Shown here in pieces: positions 52,038 through 61,944 of a stretch of 64,000 nucleotides of DNA (position 1 is its first letter; each line of letters opens with the position of its first letter). The stretch lies in the NCBI RefSeq assembly GCF_002896965.1, contig NZ_LYMM01000035.1, positions 1-64,000 of the forward strand. Direction: 5' to 3'. This DNA is from Novosphingobium guangzhouense. Lineage in GTDB: Bacteria > Pseudomonadota > Alphaproteobacteria > Sphingomonadales > Sphingomonadaceae. Made by a program: the position numbers and the translations under genes. A model generated the notes under the pieces. The model had not been told where the DNA came from, did no database searches, and saw only the letters and a program-made list of their open reading frames with translations.

Positions 52038-52564
52038 GCGGCTTCTCCCGTGAACCAAATTTCGCTGAAATCGCCTTTGGCGCGGCCGGGGAAATGTTCG
52101 GCGGTGAAGGGATAGCCCATCACGCCTTTCGACCAGTCTGCCGCCGCGCCCCAGTCCTGCTCCCAGTCGTAGAGCATCACCCGATCGACGATGCGCCATT
52201 CGGTGCCGCGCTTTTCGAAGCGATCGAGGTAGCGCCCGCCGATGCAGGTATCGCGATCGCCCGCGCCCATATCGACGCGGTGATAGGAGAATACGTGGGT
52301 TTCGGCCTTGGCGGTGCCATCCGAAAGTTCGACGTAAGTCTGGCCAAGCAGGTGCTGCGTATCCTTGATCGCGTCCGCACCGGGCACCACCCACGAAAGG
52401 TAGGCGTCGAAATCGCCGCTATGGACCCCGTAGTCGAAACGCGCTTCGGGCCACCAGCACGACCGGATCAGATCGGCGCTGCGCCTGTCCTCGCCCCGCG
52501 CCAGCCGCGCCACGCAGGCGCGGATCGCCTCGCGGTCGACCATCTGCTGCACCATGGGGTCCAT
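52034..52564 (-). CDS. NTF2-like (SnoaL-type) protein, 176 aa
   Basis: A second NTF2-fold protein, only distantly like its partner at 50606. It has VDREAIRACVARLARGEDRR, CWWPEARFDYGVHSGDFDAY (family-typical Asp/Tyr pair), KDTQHLLGQTYVELSDGTAK (His in the active-site position) and GGRYLDRFEKRGTEWRIVDR. This resembles PF13577 (SnoaL_4) members that work as dehydratases or isomerases. It is the first gene of the operon and overlaps the SDR by four bases. The ATG at 52564 or, three codons later, 52555 may be used. Confidence 0.85.
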   Translation of the reverse strand: MDPMVQQMVDREAIRACVARLARGEDRRSADLIRSCWWPEARFDYGVHSGDFDAYLSWVVPGADAIKDTQHLLGQTYVELSDGTAKAETHVFSYHRVDMGAGDRDTCIGGRYLDRFEKRGTEWRIVDRVMLYDWEQDWGAAADWSKGVMGYPFTAEHFPGRAKGDFSEIWFTGEAA

Positions 52565-52792
52565 CGTCCTCTCCTTGCTCGGGCCTTTGCTCGCAAGGAT
52601 TGCCTACGGCCTGAAACGGAGGCCGTCAGGGCTATTCGCCCGTTCCGCCCCCACTCATCGCCGCTGCGGAGGAAGCACGGGCGGGCGATAAGATCGCGCC
52701 CTGCCCATTTGTCGCACGGTTTTGCGCAAAGGTTACACATTGCTACGAAAAACCTGCTTACAAGCTGGCCGCCAGCCGCCATACGGGGCACT

Positions 52793-53995
52793 ATGTTCAC
52801 CACTCGTCGTATCGTGATCGGTGGCGTCGTTATCGGCGCGTGCATCCTCCTTCTCGTCTGGAAGCTGTTCCTTGCCGGACCTGCCGAACCCGACGTCGCG
52901 ACCGTGAAGGTCGCACGCGGTTCGCTGGAACGCACGGTCGAAGCCACCGGCACGCTGGAGCCGAAGGAACTCGTCAGCGTGGGCGCACAGGTGTCCGGCC
53001 GGCTCGACGATCTGAACTTCGACGTCGGCGACGTGGTCCACAAGGGTGACCTCATCGGCCTGATCGACCCGCGCACCCAGACGAACAGCCTTGAAACCGC
53101 GCGCGCAGACCTTGCCAACATGCAGGCGCAGGCCGCGTCCGCAAAGGCAACGCTGGCCCGCGCGCAACTGGCGTTCAACCGCCAGAAAACCCTTGGCCCC
53201 GGCGAAGCAACGTCGCAGCAGGACTTTGAAACCGCGCGGCAGGAACTGCAGTCCGCGCAGGCAAGCTACGACGCCCTGCTGGCGCAGATCCGCGCCGCCA
53301 GCGTCAGCGTGAACACTGCCGAAGTCCAGCTGGGCTATACCAAGATCACCGCGCCGATGGACGGTGTCGTCGTGGCCGTCGTCACCAAGCAGGGGCAGAC
53401 GGTCAACGCCAACCAGTCCGCGCCGACGATCGTGATCCTGGCCAAGCTCGACGTGATGACGATCAAGGCCGAAGTCTCCGAGGCAGACGTCATCAATGTA
53501 AAGCCCGACCTTCCGGTCTACTTCACGATCCTGGGCGACCCCGACAAGCGCTACGAAGCCAAGCTGCGGATGATCGAACCGGCGCCGGAATCGATCGTCG
53601 ACGAAGTCAGCTCCAGCTCCAGCAGTTCCTCTTCCAGCAGTTCGTCGTCGAGCACGGCGATCTACTACAATGCCCTGTTCGAAGTGCCGAACGAGGACAA
53701 CCGCCTGCGTGCGCTGATGACGGCCAAGGTCACCATCGTCCTCGACCGGCGCGCCAATGCCCTGACGATCCCCGCAACCGCATTGGGTGCGAAGGACAAG
53801 GACGGCGCATACACCGTCCGCGTAAAGACTGATGACGGGAAGATCGAAAGCCGCAAGGTGAAGATCGGCCTCAACAACAACGTCAACGTCGAGGTGCTTT
53901 CCGGCCTCAAGGAAGGTGAAAACGTCGTCATCGGCGAGGCCAAGGCGGACAGCGAATCAAGCGGCCGCCGCCGCATGGGACCGCCGGGCTTCTGA
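52793..53995 (+). CDS. macA: MacA-type periplasmic adaptor with polyserine insert
   Basis: A 400-residue membrane-fusion protein anchored by one N-terminal helix ([20 protein letters not shown]). The lipoyl half-motifs are [20 protein letters not shown] and [20 protein letters not shown], separated by a coiled-coil hairpin (residues about 95-185). A beta-barrel and a membrane-proximal domain follow ([20 protein letters not shown]). Within the beta-barrel domain lies a run of about 15 serines (from about 53608) encoded by mixed AGC, AGT, TCC, TCT and TCG codons. It links the MacB pump to the outer-membrane channel. Eight bases separate it from macB. Confidence 0.93.
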   Translation: MFTTRRIVIGGVVIGACILLLVWKLFLAGPAEPDVATVKVARGSLERTVEATGTLEPKELVSVGAQVSGRLDDLNFDVGDVVHKGDLIGLIDPRTQTNSLETARADLANMQAQAASAKATLARAQLAFNRQKTLGPGEATSQQDFETARQELQSAQASYDALLAQIRAASVSVNTAEVQLGYTKITAPMDGVVVAVVTKQGQTVNANQSAPTIVILAKLDVMTIKAEVSEADVINVKPDLPVYFTILGDPDKRYEAKLRMIEPAPESIVDEVSSSSSSSSSSSSSSSTAIYYNALFEVPNEDNRLRALMTAKVTIVLDRRANALTIPATALGAKDKDGAYTVRVKTDDGKIESRKVKIGLNNNVNVEVLSGLKEGENVVIGEAKADSESSGRRRMGPPGF

Positions 53996-54003
53996 GGCAG
54001 GCA

Positions 54004-55953
54004 ATGGAATCCGCCCCGCTCCTTTCGCTCTCGCACGTCCGGCGCGAATATCCGTCGGGAGACGGCGTCTTTGCCGCGCTCAAGGACATCGACCTGACGA
54101 TCAACGCCGGAGAGATGGTGGCGATCGTCGGCCAGTCCGGTTCGGGCAAGTCGACGCTGATGAACATCCTGGGCTGCCTGGACCGGGCTACCTCGGGATC
54201 GTACCGGGTGAACGGGCGCGATACTGCCCGGCTTGAGCCTGACGAACTGGCGGCGCTGCGCCGCGAGCATTTCGGCTTCATCTTCCAGCGCTACCACCTG
54301 CTGACCGACCTTTCGGCACTGGGCAACGTGGAGGTTCCGGCCATCTACGCGGGCAAGCCGCGCGGCGAACGTGCCGCCCGCGCCTCGCAACTGCTTGCCC
54401 GTCTTGGCCTTGGAGAGCGCACCGGGCACCGCCCCGGCCAGCTTTCCGGCGGCCAGCAGCAGCGCGTCTCGATCGCCCGCGCGCTGATGAACGGCGGCGA
54501 GGTGATCTTCGCCGACGAACCTACGGGCGCGCTCGATTCCGCCAGCGGCGTGGAAGTCATGGCGATCCTCGGCGAACTCCACGCAGAAGGCCACACGGTC
54601 ATCATCGTCACGCACGACATGCATGTGGCCGAACATGCCGAGCGGATCATCGAGATACGCGATGGCGAGATCATCGACGACCGCCGCACTGCAGAGCGCA
54701 GGACCGCATCTGCCCTTGCGCCGACGCCAACCGGGGCCAGTGGCTTCGGGCAGTTGGCCGACCGCTTCCGCGAAGCGTTCCGCATGGCCGTTCTGGCGAT
54801 GTCCGCGCACAAGCTGCGCACCTTCCTGACGATGCTGGGCATCATCATCGGCATCGCATCGGTGGTATCGGTGGTGGCGCTGGGCAACGGCTCCCAGGCC
54901 AAGATCCTGTCCGATATATCCGGGCTCGGCACCAGCACGCTGACCGTCTACCCCGGCAAGAGCTTCGGCGACATGCGATCGGGCAAGATCCAGACGCTGA
55001 AGGACAGTGATGCAGAGGCGCTTGGCCAGCTGTCCTATATCGACAGCGTCACGCCCAGCGTCTCCACCAGCGTCACCGCGCGCTACCGCAATGTCGCCGC
55101 AACCGCGCAAGTCAGCGGCGTGGGCGCCGACTACTTCCGCGTGCGCGGCCTGACACTCAGTTCGGGTAGCCTGTTCGATACGCAGGCGGTGCGCCAGCTG
55201 GCGCAGGATGCGGTGATCGACGAGAATACGCAGAACACCCTTTTCCCGGACGGAGAAGACCCGCTTGGCAAAGTCGTGCTGCTCGGCAAGGTGCCGGTGC
55301 GTATCGTCGGCATCGTAGGCACCCAGCAGCAGGGCTTCGGCGGCAGCGACAGCCTGACCGCTTACGTCCCCTATACCACCGCGATGAGCCGGATGCTGGG
55401 CCAGAGCTACGTCTCCAGCATCACCGTGCGCATCAGCGATGACGTTTCCACATCAGCGGCTGAGGCGGCGGTTACGCAGCTGCTGACCCAGCGCCACGGC
55501 ACGGTCGACTTCTTCATCAGCAACTCCGACGACATTCGCGCCACGATCACCAGCGCCACGCAGACGATGACCCTGCTTGTCGCCGCGATCGCGGTGATCT
55601 CGCTCGTCGTCGGCGGCATCGGGGTGATGAACATCATGCTCGTTTCCGTCACCGAGCGTACCGCCGAGATCGGCGTGCGCATGGCCGTGGGCGCGCGCCA
55701 GTCCGACATTCTCCAGCAGTTCCTGATCGAAGCGATCCTCGTCTGCCTGATCGGCGGCGTCATCGGGGTCAGCCTGTCTTTGGCGCTGGGCGTCGTGTTT
55801 TCCTACTTCGCCTCCGACTTCGCGATGGCCTATTCGACCACGTCAATCGTCGCCGCATTCGCGTGTTCCACCCTCATCGGCGTCGTGTTCGGCTTCCTGC
55901 CCGCGCGCCGTGCGGCCCGGCTCGACCCGGTCGACGCCCTTTCGAGAGACTGA
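54004..55953 (+). CDS. macB: MacB-type ABC transporter (ATPase-permease fusion)
   Basis: A 649-residue mechanotransmission-type exporter. Residues 1-235 are the ATPase: Walker [10 protein letters not shown], signature [15 protein letters not shown], Walker [14 protein letters not shown], His in [14 protein letters not shown] helix near 265-295, a large periplasmic domain and three C-terminal helices follow ([40 protein letters not shown]), with the characteristic [20 protein letters not shown]. It drives efflux of macrolides, peptides or other envelope substrates across the outer membrane with MacA and a TolC-like channel. Confidence 0.96.
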   Translation: MESAPLLSLSHVRREYPSGDGVFAALKDIDLTINAGEMVAIVGQSGSGKSTLMNILGCLDRATSGSYRVNGRDTARLEPDELAALRREHFGFIFQRYHLLTDLSALGNVEVPAIYAGKPRGERAARASQLLARLGLGERTGHRPGQLSGGQQQRVSIARALMNGGEVIFADEPTGALDSASGVEVMAILGELHAEGHTVIIVTHDMHVAEHAERIIEIRDGEIIDDRRTAERRTASALAPTPTGASGFGQLADRFREAFRMAVLAMSAHKLRTFLTMLGIIIGIASVVSVVALGNGSQAKILSDISGLGTSTLTVYPGKSFGDMRSGKIQTLKDSDAEALGQLSYIDSVTPSVSTSVTARYRNVAATAQVSGVGADYFRVRGLTLSSGSLFDTQAVRQLAQDAVIDENTQNTLFPDGEDPLGKVVLLGKVPVRIVGIVGTQQQGFGGSDSLTAYVPYTTAMSRMLGQSYVSSITVRISDDVSTSAAEAAVTQLLTQRHGTVDFFISNSDDIRATITSATQTMTLLVAAIAVISLVVGGIGVMNIMLVSVTERTAEIGVRMAVGARQSDILQQFLIEAILVCLIGGVIGVSLSLALGVVFSYFASDFAMAYSTTSIVAAFACSTLIGVVFGFLPARRAARLDPVDALSRD

Positions 55954-55955
55954 CG

Positions 55956-57332
55956 ATGCGCCCTCACCTCCTTGCCGTGCTGGCGCTGCTGCCGCTCACC
56001 GCCGGCTGCGGCGGCGTGATCCGTTCGCAATATGCAGCGCCTGCCGTTCCCGTCGCCGCCAACTGGGACGCAGGCGTATCCGGTGTCCCGCAGAAGGTCG
56101 GTTCACAGTGGTGGAACGAATTCGACGATGCGGCGCTGACCGCTCTTGTCGATCGCGTGCTGGCCGACAATGCGGACCTTGCCGCTGCGGGCCTGCGCCT
56201 CAAGCGTGCGAAGCTGTCGTCCGACCTTGCCCGGCAGGCGTTGCTGCCCAGCCTCTCTGCCAGCGCTTCATCCGATGCATCCAAGGCGCTGGAAGGCGGT
56301 TCGGCATGGAACAAGAGCAGCTCCACATCGCTGGGCGCATCGTGGGAGATCGACCTGTTCGGTCGCCTTGACGCGCAGGCCGATGCTGCCCGCTGGGAAG
56401 CGCAGGCGACCGCGCAGGATCTTGCCGAAACCCGCCTTGCGCTGGTCAGCACCACAGTGCAGGCATGGTGGCAGCTGGCCTACGCCAACGAACAGATCGC
56501 GCTGGGCGAACAGAGCCTTGCCTATGTACGCCGCGCGCTGGAGCTGGTGCAGCGACAGTATGATGCGGGCGCCGTCTCGCGCCTTGAACTGCGCGATGCC
56601 CAGCAGACGGTGGCATCGCAGGAAGCATCGCAGACCCAGCTGATTCAGGGCCGCGTCGAAGCGCTCAAGACCATCGCCGCGCTGCTTGCCCAACAGGACT
56701 ACGATGGACAGGAACCGCAGGCACTGCCGCAGGGCGACCTTCCGGTCATAGCGGCGGGCGTGCCTGCATCTTTGCTTGCCAACCGCCCTGACCTTGCCGC
56801 AGCCGAACTGCGCCTGCGATCCACGCTGGCGACCAGCGATGCGACCGTGGCCAGCTATTACCCGACCTTCAGCCTGACCGGGGCGCTGGGCACCGCAAGT
56901 TCATCGCTGCTCAAGTTCTTCACCAACCCGGTTGCCAGCCTTGGCGGCGCGCTGTCGCTGGCAGAGCTGAACCCGGCCAAGGTGCGCCTTGCCACCGGCG
57001 TTGCGCGGGCAGACTACGACATTGCCGTGCAGGACTTCCGGCAGACGTTCTACGATGCCCTGCGCGATACCCAGATCGCGCTTTCCGCGCGGGAGCAGTA
57101 CGTCCGGCAGGCGCAGTTCTCCACCCGGAACTACGATGCCGCCGTCGACGCCGAAGGGCTTTACGAACGGCAGTACCGCGCTGGCCTCATCCCCCTGCGC
57201 GACTGGCTGGACGCGCAGGAACGTGCCCGCAGCGCGCGGATCAGCCTTATTCAGAACCGCTACAACCGTGTCATCGCGCAAGTGCAGGTGTACCAGGCGC
57301 TGGGCGGGCAGATACCGTCAGCGGGAAGCTAG
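55956..57332 (+). CDS. NodT-family outer-membrane efflux lipoprotein
   Basis: A 458-residue TolC-like channel with lipoprotein signal (LTAGC, Cys18) and two repeated helical-barrel segments. WWNEFDDAALTALVDRVLAD, ASWEIDLFGRLDAQADAARW, GAVSRLELRDAQQTVASQEA and LANRPDLAAAELRLRSTLAT are typical of NodT/OprM-type proteins. The ATG lies two bases after the macB stop, so macA-macB-nodT is a complete tripartite pump operon. The end overlaps the convergent TPR gene by 15 bases. Confidence 0.94.
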   Translation: MRPHLLAVLALLPLTAGCGGVIRSQYAAPAVPVAANWDAGVSGVPQKVGSQWWNEFDDAALTALVDRVLADNADLAAAGLRLKRAKLSSDLARQALLPSLSASASSDASKALEGGSAWNKSSSTSLGASWEIDLFGRLDAQADAARWEAQATAQDLAETRLALVSTTVQAWWQLAYANEQIALGEQSLAYVRRALELVQRQYDAGAVSRLELRDAQQTVASQEASQTQLIQGRVEALKTIAALLAQQDYDGQEPQALPQGDLPVIAAGVPASLLANRPDLAAAELRLRSTLATSDATVASYYPTFSLTGALGTASSSLLKFFTNPVASLGGALSLAELNPAKVRLATGVARADYDIAVQDFRQTFYDALRDTQIALSAREQYVRQAQFSTRNYDAAVDAEGLYERQYRAGLIPLRDWLDAQERARSARISLIQNRYNRVIAQVQVYQALGGQIPSAGS

Positions 57333-58544
57333 GCTGATCCCGCCCACGCGCAAGTCGATCATGGCGGCGATACGGCGATCGTTCTTCCAGACCGCACGGA
57401 TGCGCGGAACAAGCGCGGCGTCGCCCCAGACCTCATGCTCGCGTTCGGCTGCCTGAAGCAGTTGCATCACCGCCCTTCGGTCGCCCCGCAAGGATGCCAC
57501 AAGGACCGGCCAGGCACGGCCGCGCGATCCCTCGGCCACATCGCTCAGCGCCTGTTCGTATACCAGCCGTCGCAACCGGGCCGGACCAGCCTCGGCAAGA
57601 TGCTGTGCCTTCCGCATCAGCCGCTTGTCCTGCCGCGCAAGGGCGAAACGGGTGAAGTGCACCACATAGCCTTTGTCATCCCCGTTCACGAGGGCGATGA
57701 TCGCAAGACAATCCTGCGCCACCGGAAAGCCTGGGTTCGACCGGGCGATTTCCTGCAGCGCGGGAATGGCGACCGCATCCTGCCCCGCCGCCCACTGCGC
57801 CCATGCAAGATCGGTGCGTATGGCCAGCGAACCGGGGTCCAGCGTGCGCGCCCGTTCCAGTTCCGCCAGCGCGGAGCCATGATCGCCACGATCGCTCAGA
57901 ATGTTGCCATACCAGAAGTGCGACAGCACATCGTTGGGATCGAGCGCCAGCGCGCGCTCAAAGCGCTTCTGCGCCTGCGCGAAATCGCCATCCTTCCAGT
58001 AGGATATGAAGCCAAGCAGACGATGCCCGGATGGCAGATCGGGATCGATCCGCACGGCTGCCATCGCGGCTGCACGGGCTTGACGAAAAGCGTCGGCATC
58101 CGCTCTTGCGCCGAACTCTCGTGACAGGATCAAGGCTTCGGCCAACCCGGCATGCCCCGGTGCAAAACCGGGAGCCTGGGCGGTAACTCCTTCCAGCAAC
58201 CCGATTGCGCGCTCAAGCCCTGCCGTCTCGCGTTCGGCGGCAAGCTCCTGAGCGACCAGCAAGCGGCCGCCGATCGTCGGGTCCGAAGGATATCCTGCCG
58301 CCGCAGCAGCTTTTCCAGTGATCGTGTAGGTATTGCTGGCCGCCGCCATGAACATGGCCGCTGCAGCGACAAGCGCGCCTGCCATGATGACACCTTCAAA
58401 GGCAGCGAACCCGCGCGTTGCGGATTTCGCCTCACCGGCGGCAGGCGCCGGCGCGGAACAGCTTCCCGAGCGAGGCAAGACCACCCCGCCCCTCGCCGGA
58501 ATGCCCCCATCCCGACCGATGCGCGGCAACGGTACGTTCTTCAT
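57318..58544 (-). CDS. Membrane-anchored TPR-repeat protein
   Basis: About 408 residues with one membrane helix near residues 50-68 (VIMAGALVAAAAMFMAAAS) and several TPR-like repeats in the C-terminal part (HRLLGFISYWKDGDFAQAQK, RFERALALDPNDVLSHFWYG, ALAELERARTLDPGSLAIRT). The layout recalls CadC-like membrane regulators, but the winged-helix DNA-binding domain that precedes the helix in those proteins is absent; the 45 residues before it are Gly/Pro/Ala-rich. It probably scaffolds protein contacts in the periplasm. The ATG at 58544 is preferred; 58556 is possible. Confidence 0.78.
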   Translation of the reverse strand: MKNVPLPRIGRDGGIPARGGVVLPRSGSCSAPAPAAGEAKSATRGFAAFEGVIMAGALVAAAAMFMAAASNTYTITGKAAAAAGYPSDPTIGGRLLVAQELAAERETAGLERAIGLLEGVTAQAPGFAPGHAGLAEALILSREFGARADADAFRQARAAAMAAVRIDPDLPSGHRLLGFISYWKDGDFAQAQKRFERALALDPNDVLSHFWYGNILSDRGDHGSALAELERARTLDPGSLAIRTDLAWAQWAAGQDAVAIPALQEIARSNPGFPVAQDCLAIIALVNGDDKGYVVHFTRFALARQDKRLMRKAQHLAEAGPARLRRLVYEQALSDVAEGSRGRAWPVLVASLRGDRRAVMQLLQAAEREHEVWGDAALVPRIRAVWKNDRRIAAMIDLRVGGISLASR

Positions 58545-58644
58545 GGAACCCACCAATTCGCTTCCGGCACCCCCTGATGCCGCCTTGATAACTAGACCGG
58601 CGTTTTGCCGGCCGCATCCATCATCTGTTTAGTCCCAAAGCTTT

Positions 58645-59718
58645 TCAGCCCGGCAGGATGCGACCAAACCTGTGGACCAGACTGGAAAGTCCCGCGAAAC
58701 TGCGCGTCCCGGTCTTTTCGTAGATGTGGTGCAAGTGCGAACGAGCGGTCGCGCGCGCCATGCCCTGACGATCGCCGATGGCGGTAATGTCGCCAGTATC
58801 CACTGCATCAGTCAATACGCGCAGCTCCGTGGCCGTCAGCCCGTAAAGGTTGCCGATCGCGTCGAAGGCGATGGCACGCGGCAGATCCACCCGCGTGACG
58901 TGGACGGCAAAGGCCGCCGCCGGACCTTCCGCCAGATCTCCGAAGCGTTCGATATCCAGCCTGCGCGCTTCAAGCAGGACGCATGCCGCCGCGTTATCCT
59001 CACCCGTCCTGACTTCGACGGCTACCGGCTCGCCCTGCGTGATCGCCCGCGACACGGCGCCGCCAAGTACGCCATCGACAAGCAACTCTCCGATCCGCAG
59101 CCGTAACAAGGGCACCAGCACGGGAGACGCTTCCAGCAGCACCTGTTCAGCACTTAGCAGCAGAATGGAGCTGCCCGTGCTGCCTGCAAAGGCCCGATCG
59201 GCAGCAGCATGTTCCTGCGCGCGCACCAGATGGCTCTGAATGTAGATCGCCCGCCGCAAGTGCGGGACCAGCGCTGCCAGCCGGGTGCAATCCGCCTCGG
59301 TGTAACGCTCCGCCGGCGCATGGCGCAACAGCGCGAGACTGGCGATGATCCCCGGCCGCTTGATCAGGTTGACCGCCAGATTATCAATGATGCCCTGCGG
59401 CGCCAGATATTCGCGGTAGAAAGAACTATCCCTGACTTGCGGCGTCTGAAGCAGATCCCAGGCGGGGCGGCACACGCCTTCCGGAATGGCATGCAGGTGC
59501 GGCAACAGCACATCGCTGGCTGCGTATGTGCGGACATAACGGTCCAGCCATACAGGATCGTTGCCGAACTGGAACTGGAAGCCCACCTGTCTGTCGGGAT
59601 CGCTCCACCCGATGAAACCGGCCTGCGCGCCCACAGCCTTGCCGATGCGTTCGATCAGTGCCGGGAACCGGGTCCGGTCAAAAGCGGCATCGTAGATTTC
59701 CTCGATCCTGAACGACAT
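58645..59718 (-). CDS. LuxR-type HTH transcriptional regulator
   Basis: A 357-residue regulator with a long N-terminal sensory region that I do not recognise by name. The C-terminal LuxR/GerE helix-turn-helix covers about residues 295-350 (LTATELRVLTDAVDTGDITA; MARATARSHLHHIYEKTGTR). Sphingomonads have many such regulators with this layout. The ATG at 59716-59718 has a GGGGG stretch close upstream. It is monocistronic. Targets are unknown; the adjacent TPR gene 100 bases downstream on the same strand may be one. Confidence 0.88.
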   Translation of the reverse strand: MSFRIEEIYDAAFDRTRFPALIERIGKAVGAQAGFIGWSDPDRQVGFQFQFGNDPVWLDRYVRTYAASDVLLPHLHAIPEGVCRPAWDLLQTPQVRDSSFYREYLAPQGIIDNLAVNLIKRPGIIASLALLRHAPAERYTEADCTRLAALVPHLRRAIYIQSHLVRAQEHAAADRAFAGSTGSSILLLSAEQVLLEASPVLVPLLRLRIGELLVDGVLGGAVSRAITQGEPVAVEVRTGEDNAAACVLLEARRLDIERFGDLAEGPAAAFAVHVTRVDLPRAIAFDAIGNLYGLTATELRVLTDAVDTGDITAIGDRQGMARATARSHLHHIYEKTGTRSFAGLSSLVHRFGRILPG

Positions 59719-59814
59719 GAAGCCCCCGCCTGTCCTGTCGATTCCCTTAGATTGACAGGAGTACACAGCTTGTCGAGCACTGACCCGCCAACCTGTGAAT
59801 TTCCGGATGGGAGA

Positions 59815-61422
59815 TCAAAGAAGCCAGCTGATGGGAAGCCGCGCTGCCAACCCCACCAGCAGACGGTCGATGGTGCGCATCCCCGGCTCGCGGGCGCTGC
59901 TGTCATGCCCGTTGGACCAGTGCAGACACCCCTTGTCGTCAAGGGTAACTTCATAGGCCGCGCCGGGCACGATCGTTTCAAATGCATCCGCGACCTGCCC
60001 GGCCAGCGCAGGGCTATAGATCACGAAGCCCAGTTCCGTGTTGAGGCGCAGCGAACGGGGGTCGAAGTTGAACGAGCCCACGAACAGGCGCTCGCGGTCG
60101 GCGGTGATGGTCTTTGCGTGGATCGTCGCCGCTCCTGAACGCAAGGCTGCGAACGACCCGCTTCCCGTTGGCCGAAGTCGGCTTCCGATGCCAAGGCGGT
60201 TGCCTTGCCTGCGCTGTTTCTTGCTCGGCGCGTCGCGCACTTGCGCAACGGTTTCGAACAGGCGCACGCCCGATTGCAGCAACGCCTTGCGCCACGGCGC
60301 GTAGCCCGCGTGGACAAGCGCAACATCGGTGGCCGAGTAGCCATTGGTCAGCACCGTCACCTTGACCCCCGACCGGGCATAGCCTGCAAGTTGCCGGGTG
60401 CCCTGCTCGCCCGGTACGAAGTAACCGGAAACGATCGTCATCTCGTGCCGGGGCTTCCCGATCGCATGATCCAGCTTCCCTGCCAGCAGTTCAGGATAGT
60501 CGATGTCGCGCACGATCTTGGCCGGATCGTCGCTGATCATCCGCACGTTCGCCCACTCGAAAGGCAGCGTGCCCTGCAGCACCTGCTGGACCAGCGGCAG
60601 GCTGCGCAGACGATCGACGTAGCGCTGGGCAGAGGCATCCCTTTCCACCACCGACGCACGCGCACGCAGCTTGGCGCGCTTGCGCCTTCCCAGGATCGGC
60701 AGGATCTGCCTTGCCGGATAGGCGGAATCGCTGGCCCAATAGCGGCTGAAGTCCGCCTCCACGTCCCGCGCGACAGGCCCGATCGCGATAACGTCAAGGT
60801 CGGCGAACAAGGCACCGTCTCCCGCGCCGAAATACTCGTCGCCGATGTTGCGCCCGCCCACGATCGTCACGGCGCCATCCACCGTGAAGCTCTTGTTGTG
60901 CATGCGCCGGTTCAGCCGTCCAAAGTCGACAAGGAACCCGATCGCCTTGGGATAGCGGATGCGGAACGGGTTGAAGAGGCGCACCTCGATATTGGGGTGA
61001 GCGTTGAGCGCGGCCAGCACCCTGTCGAGCCCGGCAATCCCGTTATCGTCCAGCAGCATGCGTACCCGCACCCCGCGCTCTGCGGCCTCGTGGACGGCCT
61101 CAAGCAGCATCGTTCCGGTGCGATCGCCGTGCCAGATGTAATACTGCAGATCGATCGTGCGTTCTGCCGCCTTGACCAGCAGCAGCCGGGTCGCGAAGGC
61201 ATCCACCGCATCCGACAGCAGGTGCACGCCCGATTGCCCCGGATGCCGCGCCGCCCTTTCCCGCGCCACCCGCGCCAGCCTGGTGTCGTCAGCACAAGGC
61301 TGCGGCGATCCGCCGGACACCCGGCGGCGCGGAAGCCGGTTGGCGCGAACCAATGCGATACCGGCAACCGTCGCGATGCCCGTCGCGGCCAGCAACGCCT
61401 GCCAACGCCTCTCAAGCGCCAT
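59815..61422 (-). CDS. Phospholipase D-type phosphatidyltransferase (cardiolipin synthase-like)
   Basis: A 535-residue membrane-anchored enzyme (N-terminal helix LLAATGIATVAGIALV) with two complete HKD motifs: HNKSFTVD followed by GGRNIGDEYF in the first half, and HAKTITAD followed by VGSFNFDPRS in the second. This arrangement matches the ClsC-like branch, which transfers phosphatidyl groups in cardiolipin synthesis. Length is typical (about 480-540). The ATG at 61420-61422 is the first in frame. It stands alone; a phospholipase role is an alternative. Confidence 0.9.
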   Translation of the reverse strand: MALERRWQALLAATGIATVAGIALVRANRLPRRRVSGGSPQPCADDTRLARVARERAARHPGQSGVHLLSDAVDAFATRLLLVKAAERTIDLQYYIWHGDRTGTMLLEAVHEAAERGVRVRMLLDDNGIAGLDRVLAALNAHPNIEVRLFNPFRIRYPKAIGFLVDFGRLNRRMHNKSFTVDGAVTIVGGRNIGDEYFGAGDGALFADLDVIAIGPVARDVEADFSRYWASDSAYPARQILPILGRRKRAKLRARASVVERDASAQRYVDRLRSLPLVQQVLQGTLPFEWANVRMISDDPAKIVRDIDYPELLAGKLDHAIGKPRHEMTIVSGYFVPGEQGTRQLAGYARSGVKVTVLTNGYSATDVALVHAGYAPWRKALLQSGVRLFETVAQVRDAPSKKQRRQGNRLGIGSRLRPTGSGSFAALRSGAATIHAKTITADRERLFVGSFNFDPRSLRLNTELGFVIYSPALAGQVADAFETIVPGAAYEVTLDDKGCLHWSNGHDSSAREPGMRTIDRLLVGLAARLPISWLL

Positions 61423-61944
61423 TCACATACCTCGATCTCACCCCGCAATGCTGTGGTAGGAGCGCAGGCAACTGCATGTAAACCCTTACCGTTGGCGCGG
61501 CAGGGATAACAGTGATGAGGGGTGTCGAATGCAGGGACCGACATCGTCCGGGAAGAGGGCCGGGCTTCTGGGCCTACATACACCGCTGTGGTGAGAGCTG
61601 GACCTTCAACGCAGATTTTGGAAGCCGGGCGCGCTGATTTTGATCGGGGTTTTCCCTGACAAGAAGGGGGCAATGCGCCTCGTCCAGCCGCGTGTCAGGC
61701 GCGATCCGTCGTCTGCCGGCCTCGATGGTTTCCCACGAGATCGGGGTGCGAAGGGTACTAAAACGGGCTTCCGGTGACCAAACCGTCCGGGCGCGTGCCT
61801 GCCGATGGCTGGACAGGCACGAACAAAGATCGGCTCTGCGCAGATTCAGGGAAATGGCGCCTGCAAATAGGGCAAACCCGAATACCGGGTCCACCACGCT
61901 GCTCCGTACAAACAAGGCGATTTTTGACCAGTACGGAGGTTGCC
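61423..61944. other. Gene-free region upstream of arylsulfatase
   Basis: This 520-base stretch has no frame that I can support. A minus-strand frame at 61574-61915 has protein-like pieces (LRTPISWETIEAGRRRIAPD) that might be a remnant of an older gene, but I cannot name it. The last 60 bases probably hold the sulfatase promoter. Confidence 0.35.
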
